Positions 27,801 to 40,893 of a stretch of 64,000 nt of DNA are shown here, piece after piece. Origin of the DNA: Paralvinella palmiformis (lineage: Eukaryota > Annelida > Polychaeta > Terebellida > Alvinellidae); the NCBI GenBank assembly GCA_025642065.1, contig JAODUP010000275.1:1052001-1116000 (forward strand), given 5' to 3'. The position numbers and the translations under genes were made by a program. Positions within the stretch are counted from its first letter, which is position 1, and every line of letters begins with the position of its first letter. The notes beneath the pieces are model-generated. The model ran no database searches. It was not told where the DNA came from and saw nothing but the letters and a program-made list of their open reading frames with translations.

Positions 27801-29470
27801 GCGACATCAGCGGCTCATCCTCACAACAAAATGCTCCCTACAATGAACCATTTCCAGAGGGAAGCCCTTCCTGGGAGGGATGACTTTGGACAGTGACGGT
27901 ATCTTCTCGGTCGGGGTCACGGAGGCACCGTCTGGACACCCTACCCGAAGAAAAATTTAAATTGTCTCCCGAAGGTACCGACGTCATGGACATCAGACGG
28001 TCGAGATTTAATTGGTTATTGAGTGACAGCATAGTGTCTGGTGTGTATTAGTGTATCTTTGACTCTCTATGGTGTCTTCTCTTGTTGTTGATAATTGGCA
28101 TTTGTTCACAGTTTATTATCAGTTTGGACAAAGAGAGCTCATTATTTATTATCCGTGCCACAGTAATTAGCTAATCACTGCAGGGCAGGGAACTAGCCAG
28201 TCTATGCTTTGGGGGGAGTTCGACTTTGGTTTTGCTCGTCAGAATGATCCCGAATGCATCCGGACAATATTCGATAATATCCCGATTTTAAATATTATCC
28301 ATTGTGACATCCGATGGCCGTGGAACGTTTCTGTCAAAATGAGTGATTGTGTTCGTTGATCAGTTCGTCTTGAAAATTTCATGTCGTCTTTTCTCAGTGG
28401 CAGGTTTCGAAGTGCCTTTCGGCCAGTACGGTTCGTTTGGCCGTCGAAGAGAAGTCATAAATGGCAGATGAATGATTTTGTTTGTCTTTGATTCGCCGTG
28501 CCCCGTTCATCCATATTCTCCACCCTGGCCCGTTCCCCGTGCCCACACAGCGTATATATAACGGGAGAGAGAGATGCCAGCAGACTGGACGTCCGCTATT
28601 GATTCCTCGTGCTTCACTGGAGGCCAGCTTCATTTCGGCGGACAAATGAAATGAGAAAAGTCCTCGCTATTGTCATTTCCATGTATATTTCCCGTCTTCG
28701 TTGTTCACTTCTGCGGAGATTCCATTTGGCGAGGTCCGTTCGACTGTCGGCGGCGCTCGGCTGGCTTTGGTTTTGGTGACACGGGGCTCGGCGAGGCTAC
28801 CAAAACCTGTCAATGTTCATCGAGCTAGCCATACATGAGGCGATGTCGAAGACTGACAATGCCGCATTAAGTAATGTGCGCTGCTTTATGTTAGAGACGG
28901 GTGCCGCCGACGTAGCTCACTAACAGTCGGCTCTCCATGGCTATGTTATTGTTGGAGCCAATTCTTGAGGGAAGCGAGGCATAAGCGGGGTCTCTGACTT
29001 TGGGAAGTGTCCTAGATGGAGTTTTGGTGGTGGTGGTGGGGGGGGTGGTGAAATTATTGGGTAGACGGTGTTGGAGTGGGAGGGGGTGTTTGAAAGAGGG
29101 AAAATAATCTGACCAGAAGGCTGGGCCTTCGGGAGTGAGAGGGAGGCTGAGAGGCACGAGTTGGGGACGAGCAGTGAAGCGAGAAGAATGGAACGGGAAG
29201 AAGTCATTGTCTTCATTTGTAATCATTCATGCCTTGTCTATCAGTCAACTCTTATTGGCCTCCTGGATCATTGCTCTCCAACTACTGAACTCAACCATCA
29301 GCGAGTATCGGCAAAGTCATTAGATCAGCTGGTCAACCGCCCCCCCCCCTTCACATTATATAAATCCTCCTCCAGAACTGGCTCTTTGGCTGACAAATGG
29401 TGTTAAGGAGCACCTCATGTGGTATTTATTAATACTCTATTTTGTCATCTATATGACTTCGTACATATCA

Positions 29471-29471
<1 letters not shown>

Positions 29472-29520
<49 letters not shown>
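29472..29520. repeat. (AT)n microsatellite
   Basis: About 24 AT units, followed after a G-rich stretch by a GT array at 29597-29648. Confidence 0.95.
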
Positions 29521-29524
<4 letters not shown>

Positions 29525-30429
29525 GGGAGGGGGGGTATCTGAATGATCTGTATTTTTGTGTCTGTTAATACAGAGAGATGGCTCTCTAAGTGTGTGCGTG
29601 TGTGTGTGTGTGTGTGTGTTTGTGCGTGCATGTGTGTGTGTGTGTGTTATAATTAGTGACCAGAGGTATTTTCCACTTGACTGGAGCCAGTTACCAACAA
29701 ATACTATGCTAAAGCCAACTATATCAGTACAGTTTGTTCCAATTAGAGTCTAACCGTAGGGCAGAAGACACAGACATATACCGAGACAAACAACTTATAG
29801 GGCAAATAACTACTTAGTGGGCTAATTATATTATAATGGTCAACTAGGACCACCCCCCTCCTCCTCCAACATATCCTAGTCCAGAAACTAGAGACACAAA
29901 ACCTATTGTTCTCTCGGTCACCATCTTCTCTCTCCAATGATCAGCTCAGAGCATCCTCATCACCTGCCCAAAGGAACAATAATAATTGGTGCTCAGGTGT
30001 GATAATAAACGCCAGACCTCGTTGGACGACCACTCTTATGGCTTGTTACTGGGCTCGGCCAAATGATCAGTAATTATCTAGGATTAGGCCTCATTAGAAT
30101 AACTAATTTGGCAAGACAACTAGAGCTGAATGATACATTGTTTGGTGATAACTTGGCTCATTGTTACTGTGTGTTATGTTGTTTGTGTCTGTGTGTCTAC
30201 ATCGGAGCAGGTTTTGTTCTTTTGGACATCTCAAATGTAGAAGGCTTAATGGGTCTATTCCTTTCTTCAATAGCACATTTTTACAGAAAAAAAGTCACAA
30301 TAAGCCACCTAATAATAGGATATTTTAAAAACTTCATCATCCGGGAGAAGGTGGCTATTTACATGCGACAGTTTTCTGAATAATTTACAACTCGATACCC
30401 GACTTCGAATTTTAAGATGATGGTTTGAA

Positions 30430-30455
30430 CTATATATATATATATATATATATAG

Positions 30456-30524
<69 letters not shown>
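30430..30524. repeat. (AT)n then (GT)n microsatellite upstream of the microexon
   Basis: About 12 AT units then about 35 GT units, ending 320 bp before the 52-bp exon. It is complementary to the CA run at 31311-31410. Confidence 0.97.
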
Positions 30525-30525
<1 letters not shown>

Positions 30526-30844
30526 CTCCATTAATTAGGCCACAAGATTGTGAATAATCGTAATAAAGCTAACACAATAGCACATTTGCTATTGTGTTTT
30601 GTTACATAATAATATCATTAAGACTTTGTTAAACATCTACTATCATTGTGTTTAATCAATGTTGTTATTGTTATTTTAGTTATCAGAGTGTTGAAGTTGT
30701 TGTTAGTGTTAACTGTTTTATGTCTTTAATGTTAATGTGTTAATCTGATGAAGTTTTTTTTCTTCTTCTTTATGGTGTCCGTTGTATTGTTTTTATATTC
30801 CTTTTTTTTAAATGTTATCTATTTGTTTCTCATTCTTCTTATAG

Positions 30845-30896
30845 ACACCTAACCTTGATGACCGAGTTGATAATCACAAAGGCCGTACATGTTCAG
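30845..30896 (+). CDS. SoxD: Predicted SoxD microexon (52 bp)
   Basis: A textbook acceptor (T/C-rich tract ending TTCTTATAG at 30844) and donor (TTCAG|GTAAGTC) bound 52 bp. Coding exon 1 ends in phase 0 and the exon at 58900 must be entered in phase 1, so an intervening exon of length 3n+1 is required. This exon is 3n+1 and is open in the needed frame, giving TPNLDDRVDNHKGRTCS before the split codon that completes as Glu. The 17 residues do not resemble the vertebrate coiled coil. It is the best candidate in the 37-kb gap, but alternatives exist, including a different exon I did not see. Skipping it would shift the frame and stop translation at 59134-59136. Confidence 0.55.
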
Positions 30897-31308
30897 GTAA
30901 GTCACTGTTCTTTGTGTGGTGGCATATTACAAGTGTTGAATATAAATCAGCTCATTAGCATGATTTTTTTCAGCTCCTATCAACCACACCCTTGTATATG
31001 TGTGCGTAAGCGTACACATACGCACGTACACATACGTGCACAGACACGCATGTACACACACGTACACATATACACACGCATGTACACACAGGTATATATA
31101 TATATATACCCGACTCACATAGACACACACAAACACATGCTCACGTGTACACAAACACACACATATACACATACATACACACCACTCAATGACTCATATA
31201 CAAACATCTGAGCAATGTAAGGTATACTGTACCTGACTGACTGATGGTACTTAGACATTGTTTGATTAGTGTTATTACAGGTAAGTAGGCCAGAACAGGA
31301 GTCTATCG

Positions 31309-31443
<135 letters not shown>

Positions 31444-31652
31444 CACACACAACTAAGCTTAAGGATAATACTAATAATTAATATCTGTTCAGATTACATC
31501 AATATTGATGATGATGGTGATGGGGGGGGGGGCGTTTTTTCACCACCCACTGACTAATCTACACAATGTTTCCTATCAGTTACATTTCATTTATCAAGGA
31601 ATCATCCCTCATCCAGAGCTGAAACATGCCAACAACAATATTAATTGTGTGT

Positions 31653-31684
<32 letters not shown>

Positions 31685-31791
31685 TTTAGCTGTGTATAAT
31701 AAGGCACAGGCACAAGAATCTCGAACCGTGAATTCAAACTCTGGACGTTTCTTCAGAGTGGCGACTTTTCTTGCTGAGACATGTGTAATGT
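31685..31791 (-). mobile_element. tRNA-derived SINE-like fragment, copy 1 of a family
   Basis: On the minus strand it contains GAGTTTGAATTCACGGTTCG, a B-box-like region, and it ends against a GT/CA microsatellite. It is nearly identical to 57046-57167 but lacks 14 bp lying between short CAG repeats, a typical small deletion. Two dispersed copies with the same flanking microsatellite indicate a retroposed element. Confidence 0.7.
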
Positions 31792-33603
31792 CTCACCAGT
31801 TATGTCTTTTATCTAGTACAAGTCTGGTACACGTCTCTAACCCGGTATAACAGTTTATTTACTAATATCATCCCTAATATTAGCTCTATATGCTTAGATC
31901 CCGAAGAACAATAGATCCCTACAAAAATCGGATATTAGAATAGGTCGGTCTATTCAGTTTTATTGACACCGATTCTGATCAATTAGTTAGAGTTCTACAT
32001 TGATTATGATTCGGGTTTGTCACATTCTATATGTCGTTGTCTTGTATTCTTCCGACGTCATTTCCCCCCCCCCCACCTCCTCACAAGAGGATTCGATGAC
32101 GTCATCGCCTTTATTGTTTTCAGATCCAAAACAAAATATCATGGTTGATATATTTGTGTTTTGTTTGTGGCTACTACTTACCGACAGGCGTCGCGTTTGT
32201 TGTCCCGTCCATCAGGATCCAATAGCGGAGTGGCGTTGCCGGGATCTACGCTAGGGCGCCCCACAAGCCCTACCCCGACCGACCTCCGCGTCTTTGTGGG
32301 TGTTTATTGTCGAGAGACTTTGACAAGCTTTTAGTAAAGATCGCTACTACGTCGGCGGTCTGTCGTCGTTAGATAGAATGAAACAATGGCCAGTAATTGG
32401 TGCTCTAATGGACATAATATAATGGTCACTAATAGTAACATTATCTAATAGGATCTATCGTTAGTAATATACCTGTTAATGTCATTCTTACACCATTATA
32501 CCCCCCGGCAATGGAGAATACAAAAGACAAGGTTGATCCGGGGAGAAATACTAACTGGAAGTTTAAAGTATAACATCACCAATCTCTGTGTACCTAATAC
32601 TCAGTAATAATGAACATGTAAGCAGGAATAATTAATCAGTCACAGGGGGGGGGGGGGGTTATGGGCACCTCACTAATGTTTTAATATTCCTTTTTTACCA
32701 TTTGAAAATTTTTGCATCTGCTTAATTGTATGAAATTGCTGGTCTTGAAATGATCTCACTAAGTTTTGTCAAGTTTTTATTAAGGCGGAATAAAATTTGT
32801 AGTTTCTAAAATACCCACTAGAGGTGTTACTGTCTGGTAGGAAAATTACTCTGGAATAAGTAAAAAGTTATTGTGTTATTTGAAGAAGAACAAAAGTTTC
32901 TTATTGGACAAGTAATAGTTTATTGAGAGTTGTTGATCGATATTTTTCCTTTTGAATTGATCCCCCGATTGGCCTCTTTTTGTTTGTGTTCCGGTAGACA
33001 TAAGATGTACACCAACAAATATACGACCAGAAGACAACGAGTCTGATCCGTAAATAGTCACAATCCGGAAAGCTTAGATAAGAAATGAAGATAATAATAA
33101 CGAGCTCGGATTTTTTTTTGGGGGGGGGAGGTTATACTTGTTGGTGATAGATGACATTTACCTGGATGTGTTGTTGTCAGGTTATGGTTATGATGGCTAG
33201 CTTATAGACGTTGCATCTCGGTTAGTACCTCCTGACATAACTGAAACTAAAATATATTGTGTGTGCGCATGCGAATTGTTTTATTGCAAATTTTTAATTA
33301 TGCGATGGTAAGATTCCTCCGGAGGGGGGGGGGGTTGGGCCCGGGGGGAAGAGCGGATAGTTGGTGTAGGAAACCATTGTTTTAGTAGACATTGTCTTCA
33401 GTATACATTAGTTAATGAGTGACTTGTATCAACGGTCAAGAACTTTGTATATCATTGTGTAAAAATCAAACAGAAATATACCTCACAGTCACCGATGATG
33501 ATGATAATGATGATAATGATAGAAATAAACATTGTTATCTACACATCTCTATCTATTATTGCTCGTTTGCCGTATTTTAACTCTACTATCGTAGTTACTC
33601 GGC

Positions 33604-33677
33604 CAGGTGACCGTGTGGTAGCAGCATCTGGCCAGCAGATGGTCGGCTCGCCGGTCAGCGTCAGAGCGCATGCGCTC
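33604..33677. promoter_or_regulatory. E-box cluster and NRF-1-like palindrome
   Basis: CAGGTG (33604-33609), CATCTG (33625-33630) and CAGATG (33636-33641), the last two in inverted arrangement 5 bp apart, are followed by GAGCGCATGCGCTC (33664-33677), a palindrome containing the NRF-1 core GCGCATGCGC. CpG-rich for this window. Confidence 0.3.
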
Positions 33678-34481
33678 GCGCGCGCGCACTGACTTGTACG
33701 TGGCCGTATTACGTCGACTGTTTGTTTGTTATAGCTGGTCACTGTCTGTAACAGATCTAATGCCCAACGAGATGACTCCTTGGTCTGTATGTCTGTACGT
33801 GAACGTTTCCTTGTAAATAAACATGGCCAATAATTGTCTTTGACAGATGGACATTTAGGACACTTTTATGACCTCGATGCTTTCCTACTGATCCAGACTG
33901 CTGACGTTCTGGATAGGGAGGGATGCTGCTGTAGATGGGTAGCTGGCGGGAGGGGCTCCATGAGAGCAAATATTAGAGGATACCTGGATACTGTAGAATT
34001 GGTTCAGTATAGATAGTGATTAGACATGTTACATCTGTGAATTAAAGTCTAATATAAAGAAGATTTAATTGTTTGGTGTTGAGTGATATTTAGGTGATGT
34101 TCTGAGGGTGGGTGGGGGGCTATTTGCTATCAGGTACTTATGGTATTGTACTCTTTAAACTCTGTTTGTGTGTGTGTGTGGGGGGGGCATTGAATTTGGA
34201 TGGTTCTGGGTAAAAAAGTCTGGATGTCTATATAAATTTCCCCCTCTCTCTCTCTCTGTGTGTGTTATACATCCATAAATACATCGTTACTCAGTAATCA
34301 GTATATAGCTGTGTTGTTTCACTAAAATCACTTAAGACATATCTGATACTGTTTTTTTATACTGTGTGGTCTGGGTGGCATAACCCCCCCAAAAAACAAA
34401 AAAACAAACCCACTTTCTTTGTCGTTTCACTCATCCACAGTTAGAATTGTTGTAGTCCTATCGTAGTAAATGAATGTAGCA

Positions 34482-34770
34482 TGATACAGGGAAAAGAGCC
34501 ATATAATATGATGTTTAATACTGACTGACTGAGTGAGTGAGTCGGTGGGTGAGTCAGTGAGTCAGTGGGTGAGTGAGTCAGTGGGTGGGTGAGTGATAAT
34601 GTCAGAGACTGGCTAAGTTAGACATGTGTTAACAGGGGAAGAAAACCTCTGACAGGAACTTGATACAGGGAAAAGAGCCATATAATATGATGTTTAATAC
34701 TGACTGACTGAGTGAGTCGGTGGGTGAGTCAGTGAGTCAGTGGGTGAGTGAGTCAGTGGGTGGGTGAGTG
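34482..34770. repeat. Direct duplication of about 114 bp containing a GAGT/GGGT repeat
   Basis: Copy 1 (34482-34595) and copy 2 (34661-34770) both start TGATACAGGGAAAAGAGCC and end in the same GAGT/CAGT/GGGT pattern. Copy 2 lacks one GAGT unit, and 65 bp separate the copies. The near identity implies a recent duplication. Confidence 0.9.
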
Positions 34771-35657
34771 TTAATCAGCGCTAACACACGGAGTCATTGA
34801 TTTAGAGAGAGAGAGAGAGAGATCAACTTCCCTGTTAGCCTGATCATTATCCAGGTGTGTTCTACAAAGTGATGCCTGTTGTAGCTGCCACTGTTTCCTT
34901 GCCACATTCCTCTCGATCTCTGCATCCTGAAACGAAAAGAAGAAAACAAAGATAAAAAAAATAAGTAGGGAAACATTCAACAGACAGAAGTCTCTTTCTA
35001 AAAGAAACTTTCCCTTCTCACAAGTGGTTCATAGTGTGTGTGTGTGTGTGTGTGTGCATGCGTGTTTTAATGACGTTTACTTCATGTTTAGTGTCATAAT
35101 GTAAAACCGTAATACCAATAACGGTATTGTGACGTTTGATGTATATTGCTGTCATATATTATTTCCTAATCCTTTGCCTATATTATGCATTAATGGAGAT
35201 CAATTTGTCATGTGTAAATTTATTTTGATGGATCTAGTCAAGGCATTGCCTATGAAATAATCGATCATTTTCTAATGGTTTGAGAGAGGAGGGAGCCCTT
35301 AAACAAAGATCACTTCATTCTACGAAAACTCTGAATACATTTAGTTCCTTCGTTCATCCTATCTTAACAACCGCGGACGCGCGCGCTTGTGTGTGCGCGC
35401 GCGCGCGTGGTATTAGACTATGTTTCCGCAGACCCATTTTAGTGTTCTACGTTCTCGGTGTAGTAGTTGTATAATGACAATGTTAGGGTTTCGTTGTTAT
35501 TAGATCTCTGGTATCAAAAGTGGGCCACACTATTCTAAGGACTTAACTGGGTGACATCTAGAAATTGTTTCTATACTATTCATGATACGAGAGAGATAGA
35601 CGCTGTTACCTGCCTAGTTCGAGATTTTCACTCTTCTAGTCTCTTCGCTCATTGTCA

Positions 35658-35670
35658 ACACACGCACGCA

Positions 35671-35736
<66 letters not shown>

Positions 35737-35751
35737 GCACGCACGCACGCA
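35658..35751. repeat. (CA)n and (GCAC)n microsatellite
   Basis: About 40 CA units flanked by ACGC units, followed by a GA-rich tract. Confidence 0.95.
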
Positions 35752-36332
35752 CATAGAGAGAGGGGGGGAGGGAGAGATAGAGAGACTCGCGCACACGTTG
35801 GTGTAAGAGAAGCCACTGTTGAAGTTATTAGTATATAAAGTATCGGAGAGAGAGATAGGAGAGATAAAAGATACTGGAATTATACTTATTGTTATCGGAT
35901 GGTACTAACACTGAAACTAGTGATGATGATCTGTCTTATATCTTGTCAAAAATAAAGGTTCACTTTAGTTATCTTGTTCGTGTTGAAACTCCCCCCACCC
36001 CCCACCCACCCTCTCTCTCTCTTAGAACCATGAGTATAGTTATCTCATTAGGTACTCACGTACAGTGAGTATGGTTTAATAAAATATCAGCTTTAAAATG
36101 ACCATTAATATTCCGCTTTAAAAGTCACATTTTACGTGACGTATGGACATTTATGGCCTGAGAAGAGATGAAATGTTACTTCAGGTTACTGCTGTAGTCA
36201 CAAGCTAAAGAATTATAAGGGGGACTTATAAAGTTAAAAGGTCATTATGTACATACAGTTAAGTAACTTTTGGGTCCTCTTTCTTAGATCCTAAAATCGT
36301 GGAGAGAGTTTAGACATGAGCCAAACTAACGG

Positions 36333-36372
<40 letters not shown>

Positions 36373-36589
36373 GAGACATAATATATACTCGTCGGCCAAA
36401 TGAAGAACGATCACTTTTAATTGCGAGTGTTTTGTTTGTTCCGTGATTCTCTTACTCCTTAATGCGACTTCGGTCATTTATCACGAGTCGGGGCTTGGTA
36501 AAGATTAACAGTAGTGAGCGTGTGGGACATGTAGAGAACAAGTGGTCGTCAGTAGGTCGGGGGAGATTGTCTGTCAGTAAGAGACGAAA

Positions 36590-36624
<35 letters not shown>

Positions 36625-36679
36625 GTGGACATCGGGAACACTGATTGGTCGGTCTGAATTATGGACGAGGTGCTCCTTT

Positions 36680-37720
36680 GTTGGTGATCTGTGTATCAGC
36701 GGGACAGCTCCCACCGAACTGAGACACGCTGAAAGCGCTAATTAAATAGGGCCTAGCCGTTTAATGCGGGTTAAAGCGACCGCTGTCCACCTCTACATCA
36801 CCGTTGACAGCGGTGACCGGTGATTTATGCCGCGTTACGAGCCGCTCACGCCGAGATCGGCCTCAGTTCTTTGGCCGCCGAAGACAATGATAGCTTCTCG
36901 GGCTCCGAGTCTAATGGAGGCTGCCCCGGGCATCATTGACATCAACGGATTGGGCCGCTGATTTCAATTAGATCCACTCCCGAAATGCCCAAAAGTCGTC
37001 TCTCGGTGTCTGTGTGTCGTCGAGAAGGAAAACAAGACCGTTAATGACACAATCAAAGGGTACGGGTAACATTGGGCCCGGCTAGCACGTGGAGGGTCCC
37101 CACCGAGGGACGGGGGGATTGAGTGGCTCCCAGCGATGAGAGCTCGGCGTAATTGCGTCGAAATCTCCCTCTACCCCCGACGTTTGATTCATTCGGCTCG
37201 GCGCGATCAATCACACCAACACCCAACAGCCCCGTCTTCTGGGCTCGACAGCTATAAGGAGATAGCGGAGTGTCGGCTAGACCGAGTCACACCTTACTCT
37301 CACATGTGTCAGGGAAGCGACCCACCTAAATAGACGTGCCGATGACGGAGGTGATTTTCGCCCCAGAGATGGTAAATGCCGACCGAGTGGCGGCACACCC
37401 TGCCCCCAGCTTCCTCAACGTGTCAGCCTTACGACGCCACCTACTGAACGGCGCATTACGACAAGAAAGCTCTTTGTGGCGGGCAACAGCGGGATTTTGA
37501 AAGGGGCTTTTTCGTCTTCATTAAAGGTCAATCAGGGATCCTGGCCCCGGCCATTGATAATGTCATCTTAGAACTGCGTCCTGCCTACCGGCGAGGCGTA
37601 CCCAGCACACCCCACACACCACCCTCCAACCCAACGACGTCCCCCCCCCGGGGATGCAGCCGGGCTTTAAAGAACTGCCCGAGAAAAGAAAAACCGCTCT
37701 CCGACTGCAGCTTTAACAAA
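36680..37720. other. GC-rich complex block, candidate conserved non-coding element
   Basis: About 1 kb without microsatellites and clearly richer in GC and CpG than its surroundings, lying within the large SoxD intron. It includes an inverted ATCACCG/CGGTGAT pair around 36799-36826. No open frame is convincing. Developmental SOX genes often carry intronic enhancers, so this is a reasonable enhancer candidate. Confidence 0.3.
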
Positions 37721-40700
37721 TGATGATGGATTCGCCGATGACAATAAATACCTTGTATTCTCTAAGTAGAGTGTCTTATATGGTTTCCTTTTGTGTTTGG
37801 TTTGTTAAGGCTGGAGCTTATTAGAAGAGATGGCTCGAAAATCTCGCAATTCATCAACGACTTGACTTTTCTAATTTCATTGCGACTAATCAGGAGAGAG
37901 AAGCAGGACTAGGCCTTTGTAGTTAGCTGTCCATTACTTAAAGTTGCCAACTGGATTGTGGCGTTTGATGTATTGTTAACTCTCTGAGAACATCCATTCC
38001 GGCGCTTCTTCGTCTTGCCTTGATTTTAATCACTTTTCATCTCATTGGCTCGACTGTCATCTGTCCAGGACGAAGGTTTTCTTGTTGTTGTTACGTAGCA
38101 AATTTATTATTGTGGTTGTTGTTATTCTGAGCCACGATTATTTGATAAAGGATTTAAAGGCGTTTCGCTCCTTACCTTTTCCAGACATACGATATATTTG
38201 GTTGGTCCTTCAAGACCGCTTACGCCACCCCCCTCTGGGGTACGTTCGATACCCTCTTCTTATCACTCAATCTCTATTGTGTTTGTTTTATCACAATTGG
38301 TGATGCTGCACGTCGTTTTGTTATTTCTCGTCACAATCCGACCAACTTTTGCCAGTCACCACAAACTTGCTCCGAGCAGCTATGAGCCATCGATAGGAAA
38401 ACAACCAAATTAGTAAGTGCTTTGATTTCGTATTCCAACCCGCACCCATTTCTCCATTGGATATCCACGTCGAGCTCTGGCCGGGGCTGCTTTGCGATTT
38501 CGGTCTCGCAGCGGGTCGTGTCTTTATCGTGTTATGGCTTATAGGAAGGATAACACCCCGTGTACCGCTGCCACTCTACCGAGCTGTTTGGGAAGGTCCC
38601 CCTCTAGACAGCGGCTTATAGCTGCGCGGTGTTAAAAGATTGATGCCCCGGCAAATATGGTTATCTTTTCGGCGCTGCTCCCTCTCGATATTGTATTTGC
38701 CCAATCAATGCAATTGTTCTCAAGTCGGTGCCATGGCCTCTGGCCTCGGCCGTACCATCTAGATGGATCCATTACGATTTTGTCGGCAGGAAAATTTCTT
38801 TGTCTCTTGGTATTCTCCGAGATTATCCCGAGAGGGTGTCGGTCTCCGTGGCGTAGATAAGGCGCCGTATAGGTCAATAACAGGGGCTAAATAGTAAAAC
38901 TAACCTCATTTGGCTGCCGAGTGGTAGAGGGCGAGACTCGCTTGTGCCATTGGTGACACAGGTGGCGTGTGGTGTTAATGTCGTCAATGAGACAGACCCA
39001 GGAGACAGGAGGAGATGAGCACAATATCAGTACAGTGATGATACGGTTATAGCGTCATCTCTCTTCACCGGCGGATAATAGACTAACAGGTCTCTCTCTC
39101 TACATATACAACAAAGTCAATCAGAAGATGAGTGGCTCGGTGTGGGATTGAACCACACCACAAAACACGTACACGCACACACACACATCCTGGGGGGGGG
39201 GAGGTGGCTGGGAGCGGGGTGGTTCATTATAGGTATGCCTGAAGGCTGTCCATGACCGTAGAGACTACCGTCTCACTAACTTCACACTTCTACTCTTCCA
39301 AAATGGTATTTGGTCTGACTATTGACCAGTTTGGCGAAGCACAGAATTGACAAACAAGTGTAAATAGAATGTTGACAATAATGTTGGCAGTCTCTATGGG
39401 TATGAAGCTGGCGGCGGTTAGGCCCGGGGGGGGGTTATTTAGTGTCCAGTCCTGGCCATTTTGTTCATTAGAGAGGATAGCTAACTCGCACGTCTACACA
39501 GTGGACGGATGTTTCGGACTCGGATCTTTTCGACCTATGAAGTATCGGATGGACGTTTTTATCAGGGTAGGGTGTTTCCGCCGGATCAGTTTTCCAGTGG
39601 AATATATATTAATATTTTGGAAGTTAGATGGGTTTAATCTGAAAACCTTTGATATCTTTAAATTGAAGATGGTTTTATTGTATCGATTATGTCTTTTAGG
39701 ATGATTTAGACCTAGAAAAAATGGGATATTGTTTAAATTATATAAAGATGCCCGGTTCTAATCATGGAATAAATCTTTTCTGGGAATTAAGTACCTACTG
39801 TTTGTTAAAATAATCGAAACCGTATTCAATTTAATGAAATAAATTTTTGAACTGGCCGAAACATCCTACCCTAAAAAGGGGGCTGCGGCTGTCCGAAACA
39901 TCCTGGGCTAAAACAACTTAGTCCGAAAAGTCCAATATCCGTCTAGATACATACGTACAGGTACTGGAGATTATGACCGTTTTGATTATGTTATTGTAAA
40001 GAGAAAGTAGACTTGTAGATTGTCTTATATATTTTTTGGTAAATCTGAGTCAGTATTTTACGAGTTTTGGTCGATCTCGATCTGATAGTTTAGTTATAAT
40101 GGTTATTGGGGTGATGGTTTGTCACAGTTATATTAGCGGGATATGATGTTTCTTTGGTTGGCCGCGTGTAGGTAGGAATCGCCTCGTAACGCGTGTGGCT
40201 TAATGCTGTAGATGTGACGGCTGGTACCAGGTACGGGAAGAAGCCACCCCACGGCTTCCGAGCCGCGATCCGCTCCATACTCGACCCCTGATGCCAGCAC
40301 ACAAAGAACGTCGTACCGATCGGAGGCCACTTTTTATGGCAACAATGATTCATTGGCGAAATAAAGAGGGATTGGAGGAGAACTGTATCTTTGCTGTCAG
40401 TTTGTTATCGGGGAATGATGCCGAAGGGAGGGCGGTCTGGATGACGATGGGGTGCTGGTGTCGGACTCGTGTGAAGCCGATACGGCAGTATGTTCTTTAT
40501 GGCCAGCACCGTGGGCGTAGATAGTAAACCATCTTTGTGTCTGGTTGACCTTCATTATAAATACCTGGCCAGGTAAGACATTGGCTCGATGGGCATGTAA
40601 TAACGAACGGTAGATCTGGGGCTAGGCAGGATATAATAACGTCCCGCTGACTTCTGGTGCCAGTACATGATCGTCAGATGATTGTTAATACAATAAGAAA

Positions 40701-40857
40701 AGCCAATTATTAGGCTGGCCCTACCGAGAGAGGAATGTTGTTGTTGTTTTATTCCGAGGTATAAAATGCCGAGACAGTTGATATGTGTTGAGAGAATACT
40801 CAACAGATTGTCCAGGCTGGAACCTCCCCCCCCCCCTTTCTCTCTATCTATCTATCT

Positions 40858-40893
<36 letters not shown>

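Larger units (their letters stand above)
21466..30844 (+). other. SoxD intron between coding exon 1 and the microexon
   Basis: This intron is about 9.4 kb, with donor GTCAGT and acceptor TTCTTATAG. It contains no recognised coding exon. Blocks of complex sequence lie at about 21580-22100, 24600-25230, 26160-27760 and 28200-29160; the first and last contain many short homeodomain-like TAAT cores. Repeats include a TACATCACCA array (22684), CA runs (24084), GT/GC runs (25258), an AT run (29472) and an adjacent AT plus GT run (30430-30524). Confidence 0.6.

Noticed and set aside
30974..31005. A 32-bp exon-like segment (strong TTTTTTTCAG acceptor, GTAAGC donor) just after the microexon
   Set aside because: Adding it to the microexon makes the phase wrong for the exon at 58900, and used alone it is 3n+2.
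38910..38985. tRNA-like A box (TGGCTGCCGAGTGGTAGAG)
   Set aside because: No B box at tRNA spacing, so neither a tRNA nor a SINE can be supported; a B-box-like GGTTCAATCCC on the minus strand near 39150 has no A box.
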